Source: RYN-428 sp035551995 | Lineage (GTDB): Bacteria; Planctomycetota; Phycisphaerae; Tepidisphaerales; Tepidisphaeraceae | Assembly: GCA_035551995.1 (NCBI GenBank) | Contig: DASZME010000078.1 | Location: 1 to 64,000 of the forward strand | Length of the DNA: 64,000 nucleotides | Direction: 5' to 3' | Shown here: positions 28,101 through 36,546 of the stretch, piece after piece | How the letters are laid out: each line of letters begins with the position of its first letter | Position numbering within the stretch: the first letter of the stretch is position 1 | Position numbers and translations under genes: made by a program | Notes under the pieces: model-generated | Databases searched by the model: none | What the model saw: only the letters and a program-made list of their open reading frames with translations | Told to the model about the DNA's origin: nothing

Positions 28101-28815
28101 GCTGGCGACGCCGGGATTCTTCCACCTCCCGCTCCTCGCCCGCGCCGGCGGCCAGGATCAGATGCTTTTCCGCGATCGTCGCCGCCAGCACCCGCCCGGT
28201 CTCCCGCTCGATCCGCAGCACATCCGGCTGCACCCGTCCGGAAACGACCGATTCTCCCAGACCCCAACTTGCCTCGATCAGCATCTCGCGATGGGCGGCG
28301 GTCTGCGGATTGACGGTGAAGAGCACGCCCGCCACGTCGGCCGGCACAAGCCGCTGAATCACCACCGCCATCGCCACGGAAGACGGGTCGATGTCATGCG
28401 TTTTCAAATACGACAGGATGCGCGGCGAATGCAGGCTCGCCCAGCACCGCTCGACGGCCTCAAGCAATTCCGCGTCCCCCTCGATATCCAGAAATGTCTC
28501 GTACTGCCCCGCCATCGACGCCCCCGCCATATCCTCGGCGGTGGCCGACGATCGCACCGCGACGGGTCCGCGCCCGATATGTCGATAGGCCGAAAGAATT
28601 TCCCGCGCCATGTCGGTCGGCAGCGCGCGGCCGTTGCCGCCAGACGCGATTGATTCCTTTTGCGCCGATCGATATGCAAGGGTGGTCAAAACAAAGCCGT
28701 CGGGCACGGGAAACCCAGCCCGAACCAACCGGCCAAGGCTCGCCGCCTTCCCGCCGACCAGGGCATTGTCGCGGCAATCCGCCAGCCCCAGCGTAAATGG
28801 CATTCGTTGCATCAT
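25177..28815 (-). CDS. PEP-synthase/Rph-like phosphotransferase fused to membrane module
   Basis: Giant 1212-aa protein. Residues ~1-330: ATP-grasp PEP/pyruvate-binding domain (GGKAASLGRLVRAGFPVPDGFV, VAVRSSATAEDMAGASMAGQ, EASWGLGESVVSG, DIEWAIHGNQLYLLQSR). Residues ~330-720: a large helical domain where Rph-type antibiotic phosphotransferases bind substrate. Residues ~735-820: swivelling phosphohistidine domain with catalytic H788 in RGGTLSHGAVVAREMG. No C-terminal PEP-binding TIM barrel is present, so the order is Rph-like. From ~870 the protein becomes a membrane module: several TM helices around the segment VTDNRRLLEAKRRAAILKSQ, which resembles DUF106/EMC3-TMCO1 (Oxa1-superfamily) proteins, then an extracytoplasmic region and a final TM. 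ATG at 28815 overlaps the upstream stop (ATGA). Confidence 0.8.
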   Translation of the reverse strand: MMQRMPFTLGLADCRDNALVGGKAASLGRLVRAGFPVPDGFVLTTLAYRSAQKESIASGGNGRALPTDMAREILSAYRHIGRGPVAVRSSATAEDMAGASMAGQYETFLDIEGDAELLEAVERCWASLHSPRILSYLKTHDIDPSSVAMAVVIQRLVPADVAGVLFTVNPQTAAHREMLIEASWGLGESVVSGRVQPDVLRIERETGRVLAATIAEKHLILAAGAGEEREVEESRRRQPCLRGADVHQLWRLGRAVADHFGKPQDIEWAIHGNQLYLLQSRAITTLDDAEAQEEILHGARERLREKIKNGRGPWVVHNLAETLPHPTPLTWSVIRNFMTGAGGFGLMYRQVGFEPSPAVQRDGFLDPIGGRIYMDASLAPEMFFENFPFAYDSAELKRSPDASQTPPTLPTGTFSQRTAAARKLAAVNAKLLALSGDLDRRLNAEIFPAFAAWCAQEKKRDLAGLTPAQLVDLWREREKAVLSDFAPQSLLPSLVTGMASADLRTALAELFWDEDPDALSQLISSGGPPNRTVTADAELFEAARNNQPLDQWIVDHGHRAAGEFDLAAPRWREQPAFAREMGARLSAGEGPLVRHQRHGAEVNARIDALRSRLNRREKGDLDRRIDLVRRYIAFREDGKDFLMLGYDLLRDLALEAGRRLDVGEDIFYLGREDLFDALHVGYAPHHLIERRKRAYRAEARVSLPEVIDEQAIDSIGEPVEVKHARGFNAFAVSSHEAVGPARVIHSPSAVGDIGRGYILVCPSTDPSWTPLFVNAAGVVLERGGTLSHGAVVAREMGLAAVVLPDATRLFRDGEDIRVDGRRGWVSRISEESADARPAERPIDTDDTRVPHELAPPPAGHQERISAKIRNIFSAVWAAYLLAAFALPQRWLYDPSLRLLDTFLWPIARGLGKPAVVAVVAATIAALTLVVQKLVTDNRRLLEAKRRAAILKSQAQALPPKSARRIAFFQAANPVQWRVLAAAMVPAGILLGPMVMTFAWLAARVDPSVWPAPAGSAVQVVATVDGEWTQPIFISVPAPMQLDESTPASRAPAPIRRTLERLLSLYRQPRADAAEPWELRAAPDLAREQSAADLQAYLDGGIAPQGLTWLVRAPENWAGRFPVAVASANGPPATVSAVLGERDAPAPTTADGAHGSPVRELKIVYPRPAQEPVFWTRAFERAAGWTHLSAWLLLYVIVYIPALALTRVALKVA

Positions 28816-30374
28816 GGGGCGTTTCCCGATCCCACAAAACTTTTTAGTCCGCCCGTTTCGCTTCCCGCGATCACCCGCCCGCCGACCACCTGCGGCGCCG
28901 ACACCGATAATCCCGTTCCCGGCCTGGCCTGATCGTTGAGATATGTCTTTTCCAGCACCTTCCCGTCGTTGGCGTCGATGATCGCGAGGTAGCCGTCCCG
29001 GCTCACCGCGTAAACGCGATTGCCCGCCAGCGCGCAACCGGCAAGTACCGGCGCGGCGCCGCTCACGCGGGCGCGCCACAGGACCGTTCCATCGACGGCG
29101 TTGAGCGCCGTCACTTCGCCGGTGCGCAAGGGGCAGATCAGTTTGCCGTCGGCATACGCCACTTCGCCCAGCACGGCGTCCTGGAAATTCGTCCGCCAGC
29201 GAATCTGGCCTGTCTTGCGATCCAGCGCGACGACGGCGCCTTGCGGATTCGGATTAGAGTAGACGTAGTCGCTATTCCCGGCGCCGGCGATCGCCAGATC
29301 GCCGGCCAGCGTAATGGCGCTGGTCACGGGATAGGCGACGGGCGTTTGCCAGATGACGCGCGGCAGCTTCTTGTCTTGTAGCTCCTGATCCGTTTCGCTT
29401 CGGAGCGCGATGACGGCGCTGCCGTTAAAGCCGCTGCCGATGTAGACGACGCCGGCGTCGTCGATGGCCGGGGAGCTTTCGGGATCGTTGACGGATTGGC
29501 GCCAAAGTTCCCTGCCGTCGGAAATCGAGACGGCCAAAACGTAGCCGGGATCGCCGACGGCTTTCCCGTCTTTTCCCTCGATCGCCCCGGCGCCGGCGAC
29601 GGCGATGTCGCCGAAAATCGCGGGGGAGGATTCGATATGGAGCGGCGTTTTCACCGACCAGCGCAGATGACCGTCGGTGGCGTCAAAACAGAGCAGCGAG
29701 CAATCGTGATCGTCATGCAGGCCCTGGCCGATGACGAGATTTTTGCCGTCGCGGGAAAGGGCCGGTGAACTGAAAAATGGTCGCAGCGGCTCGTCGTTGG
29801 CCTGGGCGATTTGCCAGATCGGCGCTCCGGTTTCGGCGTCGAGACAGGCGAGCAAGCCGGTAAATCCGCCGACGTCGGTCTGACAGCCGGCGGCATAAAC
29901 GTAATGAGCGGTTATGGCGCTGACCGAAAGAAACATCGTTTCATCCGGACGGAAATTCCAGATCTGTTTAAGGCCGACGGGAATGGCGCCGCCGTCGTAC
30001 CCGCGCCGGCTCATGTCGCGCCCGAGAAAAAGCGGGACATCCATCGCCTGGGCGACCATCAGCGTGGGCGCTTTGCCGGTCTGCTCCAGCGCCAGAATCC
30101 GCTCGGCCACCTTCGCCCAATCCTGCCGCGGTCGATCGCCCGATTGAACACGACGGGCGGCCTGGGCGGGCGTCAGCAGCCAGGTGGAAAAGAGGATGAC
30201 GCCGGCGATCCCGGCGATCGCCGAAAGCGCCAGAACAGGCCGGCGCCTGCACGTTTGCAGCAACGCGCGCGGCTTGAATACCAGTGCGGCCACGGCGGTC
30301 AACGCCGCCACGATCGTCGGCAGCGCCGCGGCGCCCGCGCTCATGAAAATAGGGACGACTGCAATGACGTCCAT
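28812..30374 (-). CDS. Membrane-anchored PQQ-type beta-propeller protein
   Basis: Protein of 520 aa. Two N-terminal TM segments (residues ~5-32 and ~43-62) anchor it, leaving a large propeller outside the cytoplasm. PQQ/BamB-like repeats are clear: LACLDAETGAPIWQ, LLCFDATDGHLRWSVKTPL, VLAVSISDGRELWRQ, VVALDRKTGQIRWRTNF, VTALNAVDGTVLWRARV and LAIIDANDGKVLE. No dehydrogenase catalytic motif is evident, so it is probably a scaffold rather than a quinoprotein enzyme. The start at 30374 places the first TM at the N-terminus; GGAAC lies upstream. First gene of an operon with the Rph-like fusion and FG-GAP protein. Confidence 0.88.
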   Translation of the reverse strand: MDVIAVVPIFMSAGAAALPTIVAALTAVAALVFKPRALLQTCRRRPVLALSAIAGIAGVILFSTWLLTPAQAARRVQSGDRPRQDWAKVAERILALEQTGKAPTLMVAQAMDVPLFLGRDMSRRGYDGGAIPVGLKQIWNFRPDETMFLSVSAITAHYVYAAGCQTDVGGFTGLLACLDAETGAPIWQIAQANDEPLRPFFSSPALSRDGKNLVIGQGLHDDHDCSLLCFDATDGHLRWSVKTPLHIESSPAIFGDIAVAGAGAIEGKDGKAVGDPGYVLAVSISDGRELWRQSVNDPESSPAIDDAGVVYIGSGFNGSAVIALRSETDQELQDKKLPRVIWQTPVAYPVTSAITLAGDLAIAGAGNSDYVYSNPNPQGAVVALDRKTGQIRWRTNFQDAVLGEVAYADGKLICPLRTGEVTALNAVDGTVLWRARVSGAAPVLAGCALAGNRVYAVSRDGYLAIIDANDGKVLEKTYLNDQARPGTGLSVSAPQVVGGRVIAGSETGGLKSFVGSGNAP

Positions 30375-30525
30375 GTCCGGTTCCAAAATGAAAGATGTAG
30401 CCCGGCGAAAGTTTACACGCGACCAGGGGAAAGTTGAAATCCGAAACTCGAAATCTAAAATGGCCGTCCAATAACCCGTAGCACAGTCGCCGGCCTCTGG
30501 GCCCAAACGGGTGCGATATGATTAT

Positions 30526-31827
30526 TCAAAGCTCCGCCATCGGGACTTCGTTCGGATTATGAGTCGCGGGAACCGGCTTTTCCACCGCTTCACCCGGCGT
30601 CGGTTGCCGGAGGACCATTAGCCACGCGCCCATCAGCAATGCGATGATCGCCGCCGCCAGGTACTGTCCCGTGTGATGCAAAAACGGGTAGACCAACCCC
30701 GCTACCACCGGCCCGGCCACGCGCGCCAGGCTGCTTAAGCCGCTGTATAGACCGAAGACGACGCCTTGCTGTTTGGGATCGCTGAATTTGGAAATCAGCG
30801 ATGAGATGGTCGGCATCTGAAGGCTTCGGCCCGACGCGTTGATGGCGCCGGCCACGAACAGGACCAGCAACCCGCCCCCGTAACCGAGACGGATGTAGCC
30901 GAGCATGCCGATCGCGACCAGGAACGGCCCTGCGATCGCCAGCGGCCAGTCACTCATTTTGGTGGTCAGGCGCCGGACCAGGCCGCCTTGCACCAGGGCG
31001 ATGATGATGCCGATATAGGCGAAGTACCAGCCGACCTGTTTGGGCCCCCAGCCGAAACGGTCGTTCAGATAGAGGCCGATGGTGCTTTCCATCATCACAA
31101 AGGCCGCCATCAGGCAAAAGGAGATGGCGAGCAATTCGACCAGCACGCGGTTGTTGAGGATCGGCGCGAATCGGCGCGGATGAAGCCAGGCTTCGACATC
31201 GACGGGCTTATTGACGCGGCTCTCGGGAAGACGAACAAGCGTGAGAACCGCGGCGCAGGCGCTGAAGCCGGCGGCGACATACGCGGGAATGCTGACGTGG
31301 ATGGCCCCAAGAACGCCGCCCAGAAATGGTCCAAACGCAAAACCCAACCCAAACGCCACGCCGATCAGCGCCATTCCTTTGGCGCGGTTTTTCGGCGTGG
31401 TGACGTCGCTGATGTAGGCCTGGGCGGTCGAGATGTTTCCGCCGGTGAATCCGTCGATGACGCGCGAGATATAGACGAGCGTCAGCAACATCGTATCGCT
31501 GAAATGAAATTGCGGCTGAGTCGCCACGCCAAGCAGCACGTACCCGATCGCGCTGCCCACCTGCGAAAACGCCAGCACCGGCTTGCGGCCGATCCGGTCG
31601 CTGATGGCGCCGAGGACCGGCGCGCCGATAAACTGGCAGATCGAGAAAACCGAAAACAGCAGCGTGACCTGCAACGGCTTATCCTGCGGCGCCTTCACGT
31701 AAAACGGCAGCAGCGGAATGATGATCCCAAAGCCCATCAGATCGATGAAGACGATGGAAAAAATAATCGCAAGCGCCCCCTTGGGCGGCTGCGGCGCGAC
31801 GGAATCGAGCGGCTGGCCTTGAGACAT
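30526..31827 (-). CDS. MFS drug/proton antiporter, TetA-like
   Basis: Inner-membrane major facilitator of 433 aa with 12 hydrophobic helices. Helix 1 reads IFIDLMGFGIIIPLLPFY-like (VFIDLMGFGIIIPLLPFYV), typical of TetA/DHA1 exporters. Motif A between helices 2 and 3 is GAISDRIGRKPVL; helix 5 carries GFGLGFAFGPFLGG (motif C). Likely proton-driven export of a small hydrophobic compound. Start taken at ATG 31827 (MSQGQPLD); a 10-codon upstream ATG is also open, and no clear ribosome-binding site decides. It is divergent from the outer-membrane protein gene. Confidence 0.92.
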   Translation of the reverse strand: MSQGQPLDSVAPQPPKGALAIIFSIVFIDLMGFGIIIPLLPFYVKAPQDKPLQVTLLFSVFSICQFIGAPVLGAISDRIGRKPVLAFSQVGSAIGYVLLGVATQPQFHFSDTMLLTLVYISRVIDGFTGGNISTAQAYISDVTTPKNRAKGMALIGVAFGLGFAFGPFLGGVLGAIHVSIPAYVAAGFSACAAVLTLVRLPESRVNKPVDVEAWLHPRRFAPILNNRVLVELLAISFCLMAAFVMMESTIGLYLNDRFGWGPKQVGWYFAYIGIIIALVQGGLVRRLTTKMSDWPLAIAGPFLVAIGMLGYIRLGYGGGLLVLFVAGAINASGRSLQMPTISSLISKFSDPKQQGVVFGLYSGLSSLARVAGPVVAGLVYPFLHHTGQYLAAAIIALLMGAWLMVLRQPTPGEAVEKPVPATHNPNEVPMAEL

Positions 31828-31970
31828 ATCGATGCGTTGTAGAGGCTGGGAATGCAAAATGCAAAAAGTCGATCGCCCGTCAATCGCCGATTCGGCCGGT
31901 CCTCTTTCAGGGCCGCGAGATCGAAGCGAATGCGGCGGGGATTAATGTTTGATTAGGATTGCATAAAGGC

Positions 31971-32951
31971 ATGGACGCCCGCCGACTTCGCTTTTACAGT
32001 CCCCCGCAAATGCCGGAACCGAAGAACGCCCCTCTCTTTTTTCTGATGGCCTTGCTGCTTACCTTGCTCATCCGAATCGACAAGGCAAAAGCGGACGACG
32101 ACGACAACCCCAAAACCTCCGCGACAACCGAGACCGATCCCAACGCATCACGCTTCGGCGCCTTGGGTCTGCTTGAAAAACGCAGCAGATACTACAGCGA
32201 TTGGTTCCCCGAGCCGCTGCGCGTGGAAGACACCACCGTCAATAACGAACTGCGCTTGGATTACCAACATGAGGAAGCCAAAGGCGTCGCCAACAACCAG
32301 GGCTCGATCGAAGTGCAGAAATCGGCCGGTATCATGACGTTCGAGATTTGCGTTCCGTATGTCAGCGACGCCACTCATGGCTTCGACGCAAACGTGGCCG
32401 ATCGCGTTCAAACGACCGGCGTCGGCAACGTCGAACTCGGCGCGCGGCTGCCGATCGTGCAATATGTGACGCAGGGGGGATTTTACGACAACACCATCGG
32501 CGTTATTCTGGAGGTCGGAATCCCAACCAATTCCCACGTGAGCAAGAACACGGAAATCGCGCCCGGCATTTTCGATGATCTCCGCCTCGGCGAACATTTC
32601 AGCCTGCAAAGCCTCGTCTCCTTCTCCACGCTGCTCGGCTCTGCGCCCGATGAAGGCCGCCAATCGATGGAGTATGGCGTCGCCTTTGGCTACTCGATCG
32701 AAGACGAAGACCTTCCGCTGCCCTGGGTCGAACAGACGATTCCGCTCTTTGAATTGGTCGGCGAAACCGGGCTCGACGGCGACAGGTCAGGCCATAACGC
32801 GCTCACCGCCACCGCCGGCTTTCGCCTGGAGATGAAGCGGATTCACGATGTGCAACCCCAGCTTGGTTTCGGTTATATTTTCCCCGTCGACAAGGGAGGA
32901 CGCGAGGATTTGCGGTGGGGAATCATCGTTAGCCTATCGTTGGAATTCTAA
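31971..32951 (+). CDS. Predicted outer-membrane beta-barrel protein
   Basis: Protein of 326 aa with a signal peptide (hydrophobic core FFLMALLLTLLI followed by KAKADDDD). The mature part alternates polar and hydrophobic residues in ~10-residue strands (FEICVPYV, NVELGARLPI, GVILEVGIPTN, LTATAGFRLEM, LGFGYIFPV, WGIIVSLSLEF) and ends in Phe, the C-terminal signature of outer-membrane barrels. No family name is certain; it resembles transporter/porin-like proteins of unknown substrate. The start could be 31971 (MDARRL) or 32010 (MPEPKNA). It precedes a 4-TM protein by 3 bp. Confidence 0.72.
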   Translation: MDARRLRFYSPPQMPEPKNAPLFFLMALLLTLLIRIDKAKADDDDNPKTSATTETDPNASRFGALGLLEKRSRYYSDWFPEPLRVEDTTVNNELRLDYQHEEAKGVANNQGSIEVQKSAGIMTFEICVPYVSDATHGFDANVADRVQTTGVGNVELGARLPIVQYVTQGGFYDNTIGVILEVGIPTNSHVSKNTEIAPGIFDDLRLGEHFSLQSLVSFSTLLGSAPDEGRQSMEYGVAFGYSIEDEDLPLPWVEQTIPLFELVGETGLDGDRSGHNALTATAGFRLEMKRIHDVQPQLGFGYIFPVDKGGREDLRWGIIVSLSLEF

Positions 32952-32954
32952 TCA

Positions 32955-33455
32955 ATGACTCGTTTGCTTTCCGTGGCTACGCTTCGGCGATTTCTTGTCT
33001 ATGCCGTGGTTTCGTTCTGGCTCGGCGGGTTCACTTTCTACGCCGGCGTGGTCGTGCCGGTCGGCATGCGCGTTTTGGGGAGCCACCTGCGGCAGGGCTT
33101 TATCACGCAGGAAGTCTCGCAATGGATTAATGTGGCCGGCGCGGCCGCGATCATCGTCCTCGCGTGGAATACCTGCGTTCTTTTCAAAGACGAAGATGTC
33201 GCTTTCCGATACGCGATCGCGGGAAGTCTTATCGTCATCGCGGCGGTGCAGGTCGAGCTATTCGTTTTGCACCCGTTTCTCGACCGCCTGCTCGACGCCA
33301 AGGGACGGCATCTTCTGGACAGCGACCGGTTTGATTTTCTTCATCGCATTTATCTGACGAGCGCGACCGTTCAATGGGGCGCCGGCGTGGTGCACGTGCT
33401 GTGTATCGCCGCGGTACCGCCTGCCCTGGCGGCGGAAGATCGGCAAAAGATTTGA
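32955..33455 (+). CDS. Four-helix membrane protein, unknown function
   Basis: Integral membrane protein of 166 aa with four predicted helices: FLVYAVVSFWLGGFTFYAG, VAGAAAIIVLAWNTCVL, YAIAGSLIVIAAVQVELFVL and a last one near SATVQWGAGVVHVLCIAAV. The first helix motif WLGGFTFYAGVVVPVG resembles DUF4149/TMEM205-like proteins, but this is a weak match. The gene starts 3 bp after the outer-membrane protein stop and is likely co-transcribed. Confidence 0.7.
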   Translation: MTRLLSVATLRRFLVYAVVSFWLGGFTFYAGVVVPVGMRVLGSHLRQGFITQEVSQWINVAGAAAIIVLAWNTCVLFKDEDVAFRYAIAGSLIVIAAVQVELFVLHPFLDRLLDAKGRHLLDSDRFDFLHRIYLTSATVQWGAGVVHVLCIAAVPPALAAEDRQKI

Positions 33456-33535
33456 TTCTTCCAAGGCAAATGGCCATCATACTTTATGGCGGGTCGGACA
33501 AGATTTGGCCTAAGAAGGCGCCGGCGGGATCGTTA

Positions 33536-34120
33536 ATGTCAGTAGAGCGTACAAATCCCGCGGGAGACCGGATGGGCGATATACCGGCGCCGACAGATGA
33601 CCCGCACGAGCGAGCGGAATGGATCCGGGCGGCGGTTCGACAACACGAGCGGCAGTTGGTGGCATATGCCGCCAACCTTGTCGGGGATTCCGAGCGGGCA
33701 CGCGATATCGTGCAGGAAGCGTTTGTGCGGCTCTGCGTGCAGGACAGGGGCAAGATCGAAGCCCATTTGGCGGAATGGCTTTTCCGAGTCTGCCGCAATC
33801 TGGCGGTCGATATTCGGCGAAAGGAACGGCGGATGAATCTGCTCAGCGAAGAGCAATCCGGGGTTCTGGGGAGCGCGGAGCCCGAGCCGTCCTATGCCGC
33901 CGAACGGGACGATTCCTACGCATCGGTCATTAAGGCCATGTCCGTCTTGCCAAAGAATCAACAGGAAGTGATTCGGCTGAAATTTCAGCATGGATTGTCG
34001 TATAAGGAAATCAGCGTGGTGACCAACCTCACCGTCACCAACGTGGGATTCTTAATCCATACGGGACTCAAAGCCCTTCGAGAACGATTCGGCAACGTAC
34101 AACCCATGAATCCGCTATAG
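33536..34120 (+). CDS. ECF-type RNA polymerase sigma factor
   Basis: Group 4 sigma factor of 194 aa. Region 2 spans roughly residues 28-95 (LVAYAANLVGDSERARDIVQEAFVRL with the -10-recognising WLFRVCRNLAVDIRRKER); region 4 spans ~135-185 with a helix-turn-helix (LPKNQQEVIRLKFQHGLSYKEISV). Length and spacing are typical of ECF factors. Start at 33536 is the first good ATG; 33572 (MGDIPAP) has a better ribosome-binding site (GGGAG) and is a serious alternative. The anti-sigma/VWA gene starts 30 bp downstream, so the pair forms a regulatory module. Confidence 0.93.
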   Translation: MSVERTNPAGDRMGDIPAPTDDPHERAEWIRAAVRQHERQLVAYAANLVGDSERARDIVQEAFVRLCVQDRGKIEAHLAEWLFRVCRNLAVDIRRKERRMNLLSEEQSGVLGSAEPEPSYAAERDDSYASVIKAMSVLPKNQQEVIRLKFQHGLSYKEISVVTNLTVTNVGFLIHTGLKALRERFGNVQPMNPL

Positions 34121-34150
34121 TGATCAGAGACAAAGCGAGCAGAGCAAATT

Positions 34151-36355
34151 ATGTCAGTCGGCATCGATGAATCACTTTTGACCGCCTACGCCCTGGACGA
34201 ACTGTCCGGCGCGGAGCGCGCGGCCGTGGCCGCACACCTTGCCGCCAGCGAAGAGGCGCGCCGGTATGTCGCCGACGTGCGATCCACCGCCCATATCCTC
34301 TCCGACGAACTCACCCGCGAACATTTCGGGGAGCTAAACGACCTCCAGCACGCCGCCATCGAACGGCATCTCGACGAAATGGTCCGCGTTCCTCGCATGA
34401 CCCTGCGGCATCCGGTTCGCCATGACCGCTTGATCCTGTTCATGAGCATGGCCGCTTCAATCCTGATCGTCGGCGGCGTGATCGCGGTGCTGATTCCGTT
34501 CATCGATCGGCATATCAATGTCGCGACTCAAACCGATCCGTCGGCAAAGCGCCGGGCATGGACGACCGAGCCCGACGCGGATCGCCTGCCGTCCAGCGCC
34601 GATTCCGATGCGACCAAACCGGCCGGTTCGGACAAGATGGCGGTGAACGATAATTCCGCCCCCGGTTTCGTGACCGATCCATGGATGCCGCAGCCGGACA
34701 ATGGGCTGGCGGCGCGCGGATCGGAGCGCGAGGAAACGTCGCTGCAACCGCCGGCGCTCATTGGCGTGCGTCCTCCGGACAATGGGGCGGCGCCGCGCGT
34801 GGCGGTGAGCCAGGCGCCGAAGGCCGCGGATAAAGGGGTCGATTCCCACGCGCCCGGCGATGCCGCCGTCCATCGGTCGGCGCCGGTCAAGCCCGAGACT
34901 TTCGCGAGATTGCCTTTCGATCAACTGGCGCCGGAAAAAGTGTCTCATGCCGCCGCCGGGAGCGCGCGGAGCACGTCGGGTCCGACCGAAGAAGCGTATT
35001 CCCATCTGCTGGAAAACCCGTTCGTCGATGTGGCTCGCGAGCCGGTTTCCGGTTACTCGGCCGGCGTGGATACCGCGTCTTATTCCAACATCCGCCGATT
35101 CCTCACGCACGGCAAGCTTCCGCCGAAAGACGCCGTGCGGATCGAGGAAATGCTCAATTATTTCCCCATCCGCTCGCCCATGGTGGCCGGGGACGTGCCG
35201 CTGGCGATGCAGGTCGAGATCGGCGCCTGTCCGTGGAGACCGGAGCATCGGCTGGCGCGGGTCTGCGTGCAGGCGTTGGAATTATCCCCCGACGCCCGGC
35301 CATCGGTGAACCTGGTTTTCGCCATCGATGTCTCCCCGTCGATGCGGTCGGAAAAGACAAAACTGCCGTTGCTTAAACAGGCGATGCGCCTGCTCGTGGC
35401 CAAGCTTTCCGTGCGCGACCGCCTGTCCATCGTCGCCTATTCGCAGGAAACCGGCGTCGTCCTCCCGCCGACTCCCGTGGAAGACAAGCAGGCGATCTGG
35501 GCGGCCATCGACCGTCTCGACGCCGGCGGCCTCACGACCGGCGGGCAGGGCATCGAGCTCCCCTACGACCTTGCCGCCCGCGCTTTTATCCGCGGCGGGG
35601 TGAATCGCGTCATCCTCGCCACCGACGGCAACTGGAACGTCGGCGTCACCGACCACGCGCAGCTCGCGTCGATCATCCGGGAAAAATCGCACGGCGGAAT
35701 TTCGCTTACCGTTCTGGGCGTCGGCATGAATAATCTCCAGGACGCCACCTTGCAGACCATCGCCGCCGCCGGCAACGGAAACTATGCGTATGTCGATACG
35801 CTCGAAGAAGCGCGAAAAGTCCTTGCCGATCAGATGAACGGGGCGCTGGTGGTGGTCGCGCGCGACGTGAAGGTCCAGGTGACGTTCAATCCCGCCGCCG
35901 CCGAGGCCTATCGTCTCATCGGCTACGAACGCCGGGCCATGAGCCGCGAAGAACTGACCAGCCAATCCAAACGCGGCGGCGAGCTGGGCGCCGGCCAGTG
36001 CGTAACGGCCCTCTACCAGGTCATCCCCACCGGCACGGCATCGATGAATCATCCCGCGGATATGCTCACGGCGGCCGTTTCGTACTCCGATCCGATCAAC
36101 CTGGCGCCGCGCATGTTGCAAGCCGCCGGGGAAGACCGCGGCGTCGCGCTTCCGGGAACGTCGACCGAATTCCGCTTCTCCGCCGCGGTCGCCGAGTTTG
36201 GCCTGCTGCTGCACGACAGCGACTATAAAGGCAACGCGACCTACTCTGCGATCCTCGATAACGCGCTGCAAGCCGCCGGTCCCGACGACGCCGGTTATCG
36301 CCAGGAGTTTGTCGGCCTCATCAAAAAGGCCGCGGCGCTTTCGTCCTCCCATTAA
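34151..36355 (+). CDS. Anti-sigma-like N-terminus fused to VWA domain (YfbK-like)
   Basis: Membrane protein of 734 aa. Residues ~1-60 resemble the ASD/zinc-finger region of anti-sigma factors (LLTAYALDELSGAERAAVAAHL) but lack its Cys/His zinc ligands. One TM helix follows (~97-121, LILFMSMAASILIVGGVIAVLI), then a Pro/Ala-rich linker. The extracytoplasmic part is YfbK-like: N-terminal vWF domain (SYSNIRRFLTHGKLPPKDAVRIEEMLNYF region), a VWA domain with MIDAS motif DVSPSM near residue 392, and a DUF3520-like C-terminus. Likely holds the adjacent sigma factor until a signal reaches the outer domain. The ribosome-binding site before 34151 is weak. Confidence 0.85.
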   Translation: MSVGIDESLLTAYALDELSGAERAAVAAHLAASEEARRYVADVRSTAHILSDELTREHFGELNDLQHAAIERHLDEMVRVPRMTLRHPVRHDRLILFMSMAASILIVGGVIAVLIPFIDRHINVATQTDPSAKRRAWTTEPDADRLPSSADSDATKPAGSDKMAVNDNSAPGFVTDPWMPQPDNGLAARGSEREETSLQPPALIGVRPPDNGAAPRVAVSQAPKAADKGVDSHAPGDAAVHRSAPVKPETFARLPFDQLAPEKVSHAAAGSARSTSGPTEEAYSHLLENPFVDVAREPVSGYSAGVDTASYSNIRRFLTHGKLPPKDAVRIEEMLNYFPIRSPMVAGDVPLAMQVEIGACPWRPEHRLARVCVQALELSPDARPSVNLVFAIDVSPSMRSEKTKLPLLKQAMRLLVAKLSVRDRLSIVAYSQETGVVLPPTPVEDKQAIWAAIDRLDAGGLTTGGQGIELPYDLAARAFIRGGVNRVILATDGNWNVGVTDHAQLASIIREKSHGGISLTVLGVGMNNLQDATLQTIAAAGNGNYAYVDTLEEARKVLADQMNGALVVVARDVKVQVTFNPAAAEAYRLIGYERRAMSREELTSQSKRGGELGAGQCVTALYQVIPTGTASMNHPADMLTAAVSYSDPINLAPRMLQAAGEDRGVALPGTSTEFRFSAAVAEFGLLLHDSDYKGNATYSAILDNALQAAGPDDAGYRQEFVGLIKKAAALSSSH

Positions 36356-36505
36356 CCGCAAACGCGGAGCCTTTGAATAACCTGCGCTTTCCTTCACTCG
36401 CCACGATTAATCGCCGCGACTTTACCCGAAATTTTCTGCGTCATTCGGCGCGATCGGTCGAGTGATCCGGCGGCGATCGTCGCCGCGCCGACCATCCTGT
36501 TTGCG

Positions 36506-36546
36506 GCAAAGGGTCCATCCGCGCGCGTGCGCGGAGGACCCTTTGC
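36506..36546. terminator. Long GC-rich hairpin after the VWA gene
   Basis: Outer arms GCAAAGGGTCC and GGACCCTTTGC (11 bp) extend an inner stem TCCGCGC/GCGCGGA across a one-base bulge, giving an almost continuous 18-bp stem. It lies 150 bp after the VWA stop. No T-run follows, so a rho-independent terminator is plausible but not certain. Confidence 0.5.

Noticed and set aside
27352..28653. 433-codon plus-strand frame inside the PEP-synthase-like gene
   Set aside because: Low-complexity Arg/His/Gly-rich product and no motifs, whereas the opposite strand has clear ATP-grasp and phosphohistidine motifs.
28812..30374. PQQ-dependent alcohol dehydrogenase
   Set aside because: Propeller repeats are present but no catalytic Asp/Cys-Cys motif or cytochrome domain; a membrane-anchored scaffold is more likely.
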